DNA from: Diphasiastrum complanatum
Lineage: Eukaryota; Streptophyta; Lycopodiopsida; Lycopodiales; Lycopodiaceae
Length of the DNA stretch: 64,000 nucleotides
Assembly: GCA_029204225.1 (NCBI GenBank)
Contig: CM055102.1
Coordinates: 38,496,585-38,560,584, forward strand
Reading direction: 5' to 3'
Shown: in pieces, positions 46,318-58,131 of the stretch
Position numbering within the stretch: position 1 is the stretch's first letter
Layout of the letters: each line of letters begins with the position of its first letter
Position numbers and translations under genes: made by a program
The notes under the pieces: model-generated
Databases searched by the model: none
Seen by the model: the letters and a program-made list of their open reading frames with translations, nothing else
What the model was told of the DNA's origin: nothing

Positions 46318-47524
46318 CTGTCATGTCCACGTCTTAAACATAGGATTCAGTAAATCTTATGTAGATCTGAATTTTCCAACAAGTGTACTTTCATTTTAGG
46401 GATCATTAATAATGAAATTAATGATGCATGCTAGTTCTTTTCATGTCTTATGATTTTAGGCTATGTTTTGGTCAAAATTGCTTGTTTTTTCATGCTTTTT
46501 GACTCAAAATTGATAGTAAGAACACAAATCCAGCAAGATCAGATCAATTAGATGGCTGTAGTTCTGTAAATTGGTTTGCATGTGCTAGAGGAAGAGTTGC
46601 ATATCATGAATTTCCACTTTATAGTGAAGAAAAAAAATCAAAAAATAGCAAAAGAAATCATCATTTTTGCTTGTTTTTTTTTCATAAAGTTGGATAGTAG
46701 GTGGCTGTAAAACACCATGTAGAGCTTGTAAACAGTTGAACCAAAGTCTTTTGAAGCTATCACTGAAGTTAGAGCCAAGAATTCCATGAATTGGGCTTGT
46801 AGAAGGTCATTAAATTTTTTGTGGTTTTGGGGGGATCGATTGCTCCCAATCCATAAGGAGATAATGCTGGAAATTTTTACAACATGATTAACATTCATTT
46901 TTACCTTCCTAGCAAGCTATTAGACTTATAAATTGGTGGCTGGTGGCTTATGCTCCATCTCCATCAAGTTTGAAGCTATTTTGACTTCTACAAACCAAAA
47001 AATCTTCGTTTTCAGTCCATATTGCTTCTTAGGACCAGTATGACTGCTTCACGAAAGTCTAATAGACCATTTAAGACTGTTGGTAGCATCACTTTTGAGC
47101 TTGGGGGGGTGTTTGCAAGATTTTGCAAGATTTGGCCTTCTAGAAATGCGTCCTACTACAAAATTGTGGCAAGTGTCTTGGTCACTTGGTCTCCCTCCGT
47201 ACTATGCTTTACAGCGCCTAATTTGGTGCATTGTAGCCAAAGTTATGGTCGTTTGAAATTTTGGCAGTTTTGTGAGCAAATTTTGCAAAATCTGTAATTA
47301 TTCTGATCACATGCTAGTCTTTTCCATGACTTGTGGTACTGTGCTTGCATGGATTGATTGCATGTTGATTCTCAATGTGATTCCGACATGCATGAGGAAT
47401 TTGCAGTTGATTTGAGTGGTCACACGCATGTGCTCTGAAGATTGGGTCACAAATCAGTGATATTGATCGACAAATTTCGTAATGCTGAAGTTTACGTAAA
47501 ACATTCTGTAATGACGCTTTGTAA
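46318..47524 (+). repeat. LTR-like dispersed repeat C, copy 2
   Basis: Starts TGTCATGTCCACGTCT and matches 3625-4850 from 46354 on. It ends abruptly at 47524, where a copia LTR begins, so the copia element was probably inserted into it. Confidence 0.7.
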
Positions 47525-48491
47525 TGTTGGATTATTCTCCTTCTTACCGATTGACTAATCAGTTTTAATCTTCATCCATTGTTTATCCAGTTCTGCGGAT
47601 TTTCCCGTGTGTTTACATAGTCTACAGAATTTACCCTAAATGAGATTTAAGGACATCTTCTCCTTTTTCACCTTTTTTGTCTTTTTTGCGAAAAACCTGA
47701 CAGTGTCGCTTGTGGCTGTTTTAGTTCATTTCTGTAGAGCTACAATTTTGGTTCATTTATGCAGACAGAACGTTTACGGCCAATTTCACCGCCTATCAGC
47801 AATCAATGGCAAGGACCAAATGGATGCCAGCGGATCACCAGCCAACTGGCGATCGCAATTGACGACCTAAATTTTTAATATAAATAGTTGTTTATATTCA
47901 TACAGTTTAACTCATTGAAAATCAAAATTATCATAAGCATTTGAATAGTTAGCTCTCTCTCTCAAGCCTGCGAGCTTGAACACTCCTGAGCATTCTGGCT
48001 CACTTCTTAGAGTTGTTTTAGAGATTGCTATTGCACTACTGCTTATCAACATTGCGCATTGATTCAGACTTTCATTTTAGCCGCTCAGAGATAGCATAGA
48101 GTACGTGACTTCGATCCGCAACTTATTGTACTCATTTACTTCTGTTTCATTTTGAATCAATACTATTCGTCATTGTGTTTAGCTTCGTCTCAGAATGTAT
48201 GCGTTTTCTGGAGTTCTTTGTGACTAATCATTTGTCTGATAATTTTTTGATGTTTAATTGTTTGGCTACGTAATCACTATAGTACTGGCGATTTCAAAGT
48301 TAGTTACTATAAGTTCAAACGTGATTTCTATCACTATTGTTTTGTTTGAATTTGATAGGTGTAGTCATGCATTGGAAAGATGAAGATAGTTTATTCCGCC
48401 ATGCACGAAAAGTTTTCTTTCTAGAAACACGAATTATTTACACTCGTTTCTTTTTGAACTAGACCTATCTTCTACACACTACTTTCCGACA
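47525..48491 (+). repeat. 5' LTR of a copia element
   Basis: Starts TGTTGGATTATT and ends ...TTTCCGACA directly before a TGGTATCAGA primer site. A TATA-like box (TATAAATAG) lies at 47879-47887. Length is 967 bp. No matching 3' LTR is in the window. Confidence 0.65.
47879..47887 (+). promoter_or_regulatory. TATA-like box in the copia LTR
   Basis: TATAAATAG, about 355 bp into the LTR, a usual place for the U3 promoter. Activity is not known. Confidence 0.45.
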
Positions 48492-48567
48492 TGGTATCAG
48501 AATGAAATCATTACTCTTTATCTGATACCGACATGGTATCGCGATTTTACTACTTTATCTGATTCCA
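48492..48567 (+). promoter_or_regulatory. Initiator Met-tRNA primer site, tandemly duplicated
   Basis: TGGTATCAGAAT at 48492 follows the LTR end. The segment 'ccgacatggtatc...ctttatctgat' occurs twice (48486-48526 and 48527-48566), so a second, weaker primer site (TGGTATCGCG) follows. Confidence 0.7.
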
Positions 48568-48578
48568 ATTTCAAGAGA

Positions 48579-49235
48579 AGTATGCTAATTATATTCTAAA
48601 AAGATTTCATATGGTAGATACAAAGTCTTGTGATACACCTATGGAGTCCAATGTAAAGCTAACTATAAGAGGTAATGAAAGATCCTTCAAGGACATTACT
48701 CTCTATCAAAAGCTAGTTGGTTCACTTATCTATCTAACCATCACAAGACTAGATCTAAGCTATTGTGTTGGTAGATTATGCCAATTTATGCAAGAACCTA
48801 GTGAAGAGCATTGGAAGATAGGAAAAAGAGTTTTGAGATACATCACGGGAACTCGAGATTTTGGCATATTGTATGAGGGATAATCACCCAACTTGTTTGG
48901 ATTTTCAGATTCAGACTTTGCTGGAGATCAAATGGATAGGAAATCCATAAGTGCACATTGTATATTCATAGGTGATGGAGCTATATCATGGATGTCGAAG
49001 AAACAAGCCACTATCTCATTGTCATCTAGTGAGACTGAGTACAAAGCACTTACTCATTGCACAAAAGAGATGGTATGGATCAAGAGGATGATCAAGGATC
49101 TTCACTTGCTGGATTTTTCAGAGAGCCCAATCATCTTTTGTGACAACCTATCAGCTCAAAAGTAGGTAGGCAATCCTATATTTCATGTTAGGAGCAAGCA
49201 TATTGAGGTGGCATATCACTTTGTGAGGGAGGCCT
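48579..49235 (+). pseudogene. Copia pol fragment 1: reverse transcriptase end and RNase H
   Basis: From YANYILKRFHM through DTKSCDTPME, LVGSLIYLTITRLDLSYCVG and the RNase H stretch FGFSDSDFAGD, ISWMSKKQATISLSSSETEY and a CDN motif (ICD equivalent). In-frame stops occur at 48881 and 49166. It is separated from the primer site by less than 80 bp, so gag, protease, integrase and most of the polymerase are deleted. Confidence 0.88.
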
Positions 49236-49857
49236 TACCTGTCTACGCATTGAGCCAATTCTCCTCGAATCCTGGCATGGCACATTGGCAAATGGCGAAA
49301 AAAATTCTGCAACATCTGAAAGGCACCCAAAATATGAGATTGACCTACAAAGTAGAAAAAAAAAAAAAAGATTTGAGCTGCAACACTGATGCAAGCTAGG
49401 CAAGTTGCAAAGATGACTGCAAGTTCATGACAGGAGGGTGTTCGATAGCATGTGGAGCTGCAATCAGCTAAACATGCAAGAAACAAACCTTAGTGGCTCA
49501 ATCCTCATGCAAAGCTGAATATGTCGCAGCTTCGAAGATGGCGAATGAGGTAGTATGGTTGCAGATGATGCTAGAGGCAATTGGCATACCACAAGGAGAA
49601 CCATGCACGATGATGATGGATTCTTAGAGTGCCATACATCTATCCCAGGATCTAGTCTTCCATTCAAAAACTAAACACATACCTCTAAAGTACCATTCAA
49701 GATCTAATCTCGAAAGGAGAGCTAAAAGTCCATTACATAAAATCCAAAGACATGGTTGCAGATCTACTCACGAAGCCGCTCGACAAACCACTCTTCACGA
49801 AACAAAGAAAATCAATGGGACTAGACATATACAAAGGTTGCAACATTCAAGAGGGAG
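49236..49857 (+). pseudogene. Copia pol fragment 2: RNase H end of a different element
   Basis: Frame 49208-49399 switches to LSQFSSNPGMAHWQMAKKIL with HLKGTQNMRL, the RT/RNase H connection of a second copia family. QSSCKAEYVAASKMANEVVW, SAIHLSQDLVFHSKTKHI and GCNIQEGVFEK follow in broken frames. The last is the pol C-terminus directly before a TG LTR start. Confidence 0.85.
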
Positions 49858-50370
49858 TGTTTGAAAAGTGAACTCTTGCAACCTTGATGAAGAAGTCCTG
49901 AAGGACGAAAAGATCTCGAAGGCCGAACCAAACATCGAACACGAACCGAAGGTCAAACATTAATTGATGGTCGAACACACCCCGAAGGTCAAAGACAAAG
50001 TGAAGGCCAAAGGTAAACTGTTCGACGTTCGTCCCTGCAACCAAATGACGACGACACCCTGGAGATATAACACGAACAGAAGATTTACAAGTCAAGGTAA
50101 CGGTTGGCAGCTCAACAAGCGTGAAGTCTTGTACTATCACGCTCAGCCGCCATAGGCGATGTTGACACAAGGTAGCTAACTAGTGATTAGCACTAGTCTG
50201 TCTACAGTAAAACTATCTTGTAAAGTCCACATAGTGGATATAAACACGGGATAGATTACTACAATCATATAGAGAGATGACGAAGGAAGATCAGAAGAGA
50301 GGAGTGTTAGCTTATTGTGCCATGCATGAATACAGTAGCTTACTATTTTGTACGGACATCAACTTCATCA
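49858..50370 (+). repeat. Probable 3' LTR of copia fragment 2
   Basis: Starts TGTTTGAAAAGTG right after the purine-rich GAGGGAG tract at the pol end. It contains repeated 'cgaaggtc/cgaaggcc' words (49917-50012) and a 'gccatgcatgaatacagt' block near its end. The right boundary is uncertain; no second copy was found. Confidence 0.5.
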
Positions 50371-50479
50371 TATTTTTTATGTTTGATCAAGTTCTTATTG
50401 AGTTTTCATCTCTTTCATTAAGTAGATGTTGATTTTGCTACATTGGCAACATTGGTAGGATTTGATCTCTTTCTAACCA

Positions 50480-52100
50480 GAGATCAGGTTATGGATTTGG
50501 ATCTTAAATGATCTAAATTTTTTCACAAACCATGCCAATCAAAAAATCACTACCATCTAATTCAACCACACAAGGCTTATTTGGATCTATCACCTAGAAC
50601 ATTGACATTGTAGCAGCTTCTTGTTTCAATTTATTAAAAATCTTATTTGAGTCATCTAGGCCAATTAAAGAAATTACACTTCCTATTTTTTTGGTCTCTC
50701 TCGCTTTCAAACGATCTATAAAAGGCAATGCAAACTTGGCATACTCCATTATAAATTAGCAGAAGAATCCAGCTAAGTCTAAAAAGCATTTCATCTTCAT
50801 GATAGAATCAAATTTGGCCACTCAAGAACCTTAGGGGCTTTATCATTGTCAATTTCTTGTCCTATACGAGAGGTGACGTGTCCTACACATGATGTAGTCT
50901 ATTTTTGTAGAGTTACATTTCATAGTCAAGCATAAAATTTCTCATGTCAAAGAATGTCTAGAACAGCTCTAACTCTTATGCTCAACCATATTTATATCAT
51001 AGAGTAACATGTCATCTAGAAAGAAATGTGAAAAATGTAAAATATTACCTTGGTTAAGCCTTGTAAATATATACATAGTTGGATTCCACACGTATGAAGG
51101 TATTCCCATGTTTGAATGATAGGATTAGTTTCAATAGGTTCATTTGTCATCATTAGATTAGACCTTTCATCGTGAATCTATGTGCTAAGTCAACCAATCA
51201 CATTTCTAGGTATTGTAGGGAGTATGTTGATTGGACCAAAATTTGTAGAGGTAAAGTAACAAGTTAGGACATGATGAGAGGCATCTCACACATGTGAAGT
51301 CTGACTCAAACCAGCTTGGGCATAGCCATAATTATGTATATTCTCTTTGGAAACTCATTTGATCTGTGAAAAATTGGAGAGTTGGTGATTTTTGTCTAGG
51401 TTCAAGCCCTTGTAGATTGTTCTTATGCATTCATTTCTTTAAGTACAATTCATTGATTACCATATGTGATCTGTTATGAATCCAACTTTCATACAATAGT
51501 TGTGATTCACAAGTGTGAATTTTCTTTGATCAAGTTACACTTTGTTTTAGATTTCTCTTGTTGACATATCAAGATTGTGTCATTTTTAGCTTTGTTAATT
51601 GATAGAAACAAAGATAGTAATGCAACCAATCCCTCTTGTGCATTGAATGGATCCATTTATGGTTCTATATGTGATAGATTTTACAAGATAGCCACATTTC
51701 AAATTTAGCTGCTAGAAAATGGCCAAAGTTTTATTGAGTTTGAAGTCTGTAGAACCATAACCTTGATATGTATGTATCTAGTTTTGAACTAGTCTTAGGA
51801 GCATTCTCTTCATATATCCTTATATGAGGGTAATCCAATTTTAGATTGATCTTGGTGAATTACTTCATACCAAGATCAATCTAAAATTGGATTACCCTAT
51901 AGTCAGCACAAAAGCATTGAGTTTTCTATTTCCTTCATAGAATAAGTGTTACCCTCTTAAGAGGACTTCCATGGTTAAATGATCCTCTTTTAAAGATATT
52001 CCAAAATTTTACTCACAACTTCATCTTTCTCTTTTTGATTCAACCTAGGTGACATCTTAAATATTTCATTGTTGGCAATCAAGAAGAGCGTCGATTCTAT
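50480..52100 (-). pseudogene. Gypsy reverse transcriptase/RNase H remnant
   Basis: Minus strand from 52090 down: FKMSPRLNQKEKDEVVSKIL (polymerase entry), KINLKLDYPHIRIYEENAP (the D-x-x-SGYHQIRI motif) near 51860-51800, FLDDMLLYDINMVEHKS (catalytic DD) near 51030, LDLAGFFC-FIMEYAKFALP near 50760, and KPCVVELDGSDFLIGMV (RNase H start) near 50540. About 0.65 kb between 51120 and 51780 does not fit and replaces the MPFGL region. Many stops. Confidence 0.75.
51827..51898. repeat. Perfect 30-bp inverted repeat with 12-bp loop
   Basis: Arms 51827-51856 and 51869-51898 are exact reverse complements (each contains 'gatcttgg' / 'ccaagatc' at the loop side). The arms lie in the polymerase KINLKLDY motif region of the decayed gypsy. 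Confidence 0.95.
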
Positions 52101-53394
52101 GTTCCATACCTCTATGTGGAATCAATCCATAGGGTAGTCCCATCATAAACACATAAACGTATATGTTTAAGATTCTCTCATTAGTTTTTCTTCAAGTGTT
52201 TCCATGCTGGGAAGATCAAAACCAATTAAACGGGTTGACTTCTCAACATTTATTGTTGATCCCTCTCGATAGGACCTTTTTTGTTCTCCCACCATGCAAG
52301 GGGCTTCTGATAGCTCAAGAGAAGGAGCAAGATTATAATGACCATGCATCTGATGAAGGTTTCATCCTCTTTGCTTTGAAAACATATGGATGTCTTCACA
52401 AGAAATTCAATGATTTTTAGTCCTTATATGTGAAGCTTGTTGTGAAAAGTAAGGGACAAAATGCTACGTCACCATCTGTCATTGTATCTTTCTATCATCA
52501 ATGCTATTGGATTGCATTCAATGTTCAGAGTTTAGTTCTCGATGAGCTCAATTTGCAGGAGCCGTTGCTTCAAAGCTTCATGCATTACCTATTCGTGACA
52601 CTATTCTAGTTACTGACTAACATCAACAATAGGTTTTGAGTAATTAGTTTAATGCTTTAGCTTAAATACTTTTTGCCATTTGGCATTATCATGTCATGTA
52701 CTTTTATATAATTATGTATTTATGGGTTTTCCCATTCTTTAATAGTAAAAACAAAGGTTTCCTATAAAACCATTCCTTGCACACCAAGAGAATGTGGTGC
52801 CTAGCCAAACTTGTTCAAATTAGATTTGTGGAAGAGCCACACATGGAACATCAATGCCAAAATATTTCAGTGACCGTCTTTCAAAGTATATGGTCATGAA
52901 AGGTTCAACAAAAACAAATATCTGGTGTGGTGACACAAAAAAATAGATTCTACAAATATTCAAACTTTGTATTTTATAAAAAAAAAGGTGAAATATGTGT
53001 GCATATGTGCCGCAATAAATAGATATTACAAACTATCAAATTGTGTTCGAAAAAAAAAGTTCCAATATATTTCATTTGCATATGCCACATGTGGATGTGC
53101 CTTGTTATGGACCGACTTACTAAGTTAGCCTTATTCCAACTGAGGCAACAATGTGGCTTTTGAATTAGCCCATTGCCTAGTGACATTGTAAGCCATCATT
53201 GAAGGACCAATGTCCTTAGAAAAAATAAGAGAAGGAGCAAATGCGTGTATCACTCGATAATAAGTTTCTCTTATGTACATAGCTTTTGCAACCATTTCCT
53301 TAAGTAAATATATGGCTCTAATCCCGGTATTACATATTGGAAAGCTCTTATGAGATACATTTGAGCTACTATGGAGCAGCTGAAAATGACAAAC
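52101..53394. other. Flank left of the Tat/Athila-type element
   Basis: Short frames only. A minus frame at 53460-53131 reads sensibly upstream of the LTR (ICNTGIRAIYLLKEMVAK) but I cannot assign it. Nothing else supported. Confidence 0.35.
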
Positions 53395-54141
53395 TGTTGG
53401 AGGGTTTGCAGATCCCAAGGCAATCCTAACCGTAGTTAACAAATGAGAGGGATTTGACACCCTGCGTGCATAAGTCCAACTGGATGATCACATAGATATT
53501 TGATTTATTAGAAAGTCGATAAAAGGACTTTAGGCCTTTTTGCGGGACTTTTATTGTCGTGGGGCCAAAATGTTAAGTTATTGAATAAAGTTGGATTTCC
53601 CTCCAATTTGGATGGTTCTCACTCTTTCTTAAATTTGAATAATTAGGGAGGCAGAAATGGACCAATAGGATTCAGAGGCCAGGGTCCTCCTCTCTACTAT
53701 AAAAAAGGACCAACTCGAGTTCCTACACATGTTCATTTCTTCAATTCAATAAAGCAGATTGGTTCTCTTGTGAAATGGATTGATGAATGTCCTTGCTCTC
53801 TATCACTTTTCCTCCATCTCTCATGCTTTATTTGGATTTTGCTAATTGTTGGATTTTATTGTTATTGGAATTGCATGTTTTTATACTTTTTGTAAGGGAG
53901 AAAGGGAGAGAGAGAAGGAGTAAGCTATCTTCATTGTGGATCTAGTGTTAGTGGATGTAGTGTTAATGCTTAGGGTTAATGGATGTTAGAGTTAGATGTG
54001 AATCTTCCATTCATGCTGAAATCTGAACTATATTATCGCTCTCATGGGAACGAATCTATGCGTGACAACTAACTTGATCTCTTTGATGCTAGATTGATTA
54101 GATCTTGGATTGAAGTTAGGCAAGGAAAGAAACCCACTACA
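53395..54141 (+). repeat. 5' LTR of the Tat/Athila-type element
   Basis: Starts TGTTGGAGGGTTTGCAG and ends AACCCACTACA, 747 bp. The same LTR occurs inverted at 57302-58043 and 59266-59946. A TATA-like 'ctataaaaaag' lies near 53698. Confidence 0.9.
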
Positions 54142-54145
54142 ATTT

Positions 54146-54163
54146 TGGCACCGTTGTCGGGGA
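54146..54163 (+). promoter_or_regulatory. Primer-binding site (Asp-tRNA type)
   Basis: TGGCACCGTTGTCGGGGA, 4 bp after the LTR end. It differs from the usual Athila/Tat site TGGCGCCGTTGCCGGGGA at two positions, both transitions. Confidence 0.85.
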
Positions 54164-54814
54164 GCTATGCCAATTAATCAATTTGCAGCATGTTTGTTGG
54201 ATGGTTAGCTTGCATTAGGCATCTTGTCGTGGCATGAATAGTGTTAGATTTGCATTTAGGGTTAGTTTGGGAGTGATTTTGTTTGATTTGAGTGGATTTG
54301 CTTGTTTGAAATCAATCTGATTGTGGAATAGAAAAACCTGTTCAGATCACCAATCTTAAGATCCGTTTGGATCTGAGATATCAGCAAAAACAACAAAAAT
54401 CGGTCAAATCTGTCAGATTTTGGTCAAAAGGAGGCAAAATCGTCATCAGAGCTGCTAACTTTTTGCCCTCTTTTAGGAAACCTTTGTCGAGATGCCGACA
54501 CCTTCAATTTTGTTCACAGAACCTTCAGTTTGAAGGGCAAACAATCCTTCTCAACAAATTTCCAGAAACATCAGAAAAAACAATCAAAAAACACCAAAAA
54601 ATACCAAACTCTAAAAATACAGAATAAGAACATTCGTCCGATTCACTGTGCATAGGTGTGATTCAGATCTATCTACTACCAGGTCGGCGAAAAATAATAT
54701 CAAAAATAGAAGATTTTTTCAGAGGAACAGTTGTCATATTGCCATATTTTTGCCAAAAAAATCTCTTTTTTACAAAAATACCAATATTACTCTTGATTCT
54801 TCGCCAAAACGATC

Positions 54815-55052
54815 ATCGAGTTTCCAAAACATTTTATTTATAGTAAAATACTATTTTTTGAGTTCGACAAATATTCTTCCTATCCAGATCATAGGAAATC
54901 TTGATTCTTACCCTCGCCAAACTACATAAACTTGTCAAATTTTCAAAACATTCTATTTATAGTAAAATACTATAATTTGAGTTTGACGAACATTCTTCCT
55001 ATCTAGATCATAGAAAATCTTGATTTTTACCCTCGCCAGACTATATAAACTA
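54815..55052 (+). repeat. 119-bp tandem duplication in the element leader
   Basis: Units start at about 54815 and 54934. Both contain 'tttatagtaaaatacta' and 'attcttcctatc(c/t)agatcat'. Non-coding leader of the retroelement. Confidence 0.9.
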
Positions 55053-55497
55053 TGTTTTTTTGTGCCAGAAACCTTCGTCAGGTTTATCCTAGCTTTATTT
55101 GTGTTAGATTTTGAATCTGAGAGTTCGGCAAAGGTTATTTCCATAGAAATTGTCAGAAAAGCCTGATATAGAATTTTTTTTTTCCAAAATAGCATTGTTG
55201 AATATTTGTCGAGCCAATCTTTGCCTAGGAAACCTTCGCCAATACTATTTTTAAATTCTGGTTTTCCAGATCAAGTCTTTGTCGAAATTTGGGTCAAATC
55301 TGATACATTCTGATTTGGATTCTGAATTTTTTTTCATTTTTGAGAAGTATCGATTGATTGAAATTCGAAATCTTTTTCACGATATAGAAATCTGATTCTT
55401 GCCAAGTGGAATAAATCTAGCAGATCTGATCTGAGATAGTTTTGATTGAAAAATCTAGATCCAATCTCATTGCATGTTTGATTTGAATCTGTGAAAA

Positions 55498-57296
55498 TGG
55501 CTGTCCCTGGAGGTGCTCCTCAGAAAGTCAATCCAATCATTGTTAGAAGAGCACTCAATTTGAATCTGCCCAAATACAATAGATTAACAGATCCAGTTAG
55601 ATTTCTTTAGATCTATGCTGAATCCTATGAAGTCTATGGCAAAATTTCCCTCAAGATCAACTTAAGCTTTTTCCTATGGCCTTAACAGGCGCAGCACAAG
55701 ATTGGTACTATAATCAAGATGAAACTGAGCATACAGATTGGGAGATTGTTAAACGAGCCCTTATCACACGGTTCAGACCTCAAAAGTTTATGGAAAACCT
55801 ATCCTACTTTTAAGTAAAATTAAAGTGGGAAAGCAAAAAATGGTTCGAGATTGAAAGGGTGAAATGCCTCAGATCTGAGTGCAAACCTGAGCTGCTTAAC
55901 GAAAATGCCATAATTATGTGGTTTTTGTCACTGTTACCTAAACAGATCAAACATGAGCTGAAACACCATAATGAGTATGCACTTTTGAAAATGCTATGGA
56001 TGATGCAATTCGGGAGGAGGCTGAAGATTCAGACGATGAGTTGAATATCAGTATGTTGTCTTATACAGCAGGGGGCAGACCACTACAACATCCACCACTA
56101 TTGCATCAACGAATGTCAACGCGACTGCAGAACTGATGCTCAATGAGTTTGAGAAACTCGGAAAGAACAAGCAGAAACAGATGAAAAAATTGCAGTCGTA
56201 ATTTGATGAGAAGATCAAAACATTGGAAGATTTCCATGGAAAAGCGAACAAGGAACCTGAAAAGTTTGCGAAGACTTTTTTTTACCAGAAAAAATGTCTG
56301 GTGTTCTATTTGTACAGGAAATCACACAGTGAATGAGTGTCCTCGATCGAAAAAACGAATGGAAATCAGTGTATGCCATTCGTGTAATTCGCCTGATCAT
56401 GAGACTTCTTTTTGCAATTTCAATCCTCGGATAATTCAGCAACGATATGTCCAAATGGGATATCGAGAACCATAGTATGGAGGAAATCCAACCACCAGAC
56501 CTCGACAATCTGCTCTTGGATATCTTGAACGTTTAGCCTTATCTGTCCCACCAAAGCACCCCGTTCCTCCTGCCAATTTGATGGAACCAGAACTGTACAG
56601 AAGTGTCGAGCAATGGATCTATGGTAATGATCAAGAAGGTGGATATTCATAATAGTATGCTATTTATGTTGCCACGCAACAACAAGTATCTAGAAACTGG
56701 ACCAGAGCACCACTTGGATGCCTTGCATGTGGAGAAAATCACAGAGTTGCAGAATGTCCAAAAAAAAGAGAAATTTGTACCATTCTGTCGTGACTGTGGT
56801 TATGGGCCTTGCTATAAAGACTGTCCAGCAAGACCGAAGCCACCACCAGCCACAGCTCCTGTAAATTTGATAACAATCAAGCGAAGACCAGTACCTCAGA
56901 ATAAATCAAGTGTACCCTTGATGGTGGTCACCAGAGCACAGAAGCAGAAAGAACCAGTAACGGATCTAGTACCTGCTGATTCTATATCAATAAATGATAT
57001 ACCAACAGCATCTGGAGTCTATCCAAATCTTCATGCAGAAAAAAGAAGATATCAGGATATAGGTCAGTGGATTAAACATCTGCAAGAAGAAGAAGAGCTT
57101 GAAGCTGTTAAAGCAACAGCCGAAGTTCGTTCTTCACAAGCCACCAAGAAATTCACGTACAGATATGAATGATCAGTTGCATCATCATGAAGAACCCTTC
57201 AAGATGACTGAATCGAAAGCACCGCAAACAAAACTGCTCATGAATATTTTGTCTAGTAAGATCAATATTTTATTGGGAGAGTTCCAGAAGTAAAAG
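55498..57296 (+). pseudogene. Gag of the Tat/Athila-type element with four zinc knuckles
   Basis: An ATG at 55498 starts MAVPGGAPQKVNPIIVRRAL. The capsid part (55500-56050) is broken by stops. Zinc knuckles: CSICTGNHTVNEC (56302-56340), CHSCNSPDHETSFC (56374-56415), CLACGENHRVAEC (56719-56757) and a Cys-only CRDCGYGPCYKDC (56786-56824). The first and third have three, not four, residues before His. A frameshift in a poly-A run (56759-56767) separates the last two. The C-terminal part (56824-57172) is Pro/Lys-rich then acidic. The nested element is inserted just after it. Confidence 0.82.
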
Positions 57297-57301
57297 AAGT
57301 C

Positions 57302-58043
57302 TGTAGTGGGTTTCTTTCCTTGCCTAACCTGAATCCAAGATCTAGTCAATCTAGCATCAAAGAGACGGAGTTAGTTGTCACGCGGAGGTTCGTTCCCATG
57401 AGAGCGATAGTATAGTTCGGATTTCAACATGAATAGAGGATCTAACACTAACATCCATTAACACTAAGCATTAACACTACATCCATTAACCCTAAATCCA
57501 CAACAATGATAGAAACTTACTCTTCTCTGTCTCCCTTTCTCTCTCACAAAAAGCATAAGAAATAGCAATCCCAATAATGATCAAATCCAACAATTAGCAA
57601 ATACCAAAGAAAGCATGAAAAATGGAGGAAAAGAAAGGAAGAGCAAGGACATTCATCAATCCATTTCTAAAAAGAACCAATCTGCTTTATTGAAATGAGG
57701 AAATGAATATGAGGAGCAACTCGAGTTGGTCTCTTTTTATAGTAGAGAGGAGGACCCTGGCCTCTAAATCCTATTGGTTCAGTCTTGCCTCTCTTTTTAT
57801 TCAAATTCAAAAAAGTGTGGGAACCATCAAAATTGGAGGGAAACCCAACTTTATTCACTAACTTGACAATTAGGCCCTGCGACATTAAAAGTCCCGCAAA
57901 AAGGCCTAAAGTCCTTTTATTAACATTCTAATTAATCAAATAACTATATGATCATTGGGTTGGACTTACACACGTAGGGTGCCAATTCCCTCTCAATTAT
58001 TAACTAGGGTTAGGGTTGTCTTGGGATCCCAAACCCTCCAATA
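57302..58043 (-). repeat. 3' LTR of the nested element
   Basis: Full-length, 742 bp. On the minus strand it starts TATTGGAGGG (TG mutated to TA) after a GGTGGGGGATAC purine-rich tract and ends ACCCACTACA. Confidence 0.9.
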
Positions 58044-58131
58044 GTATCCCCCACCAAAACTGGTGGCGGTCCCACGACACCTGCAATATGCAGTTATTGG
58101 GGACTTTTATTGGCTTCACGCCGAATCTTAA

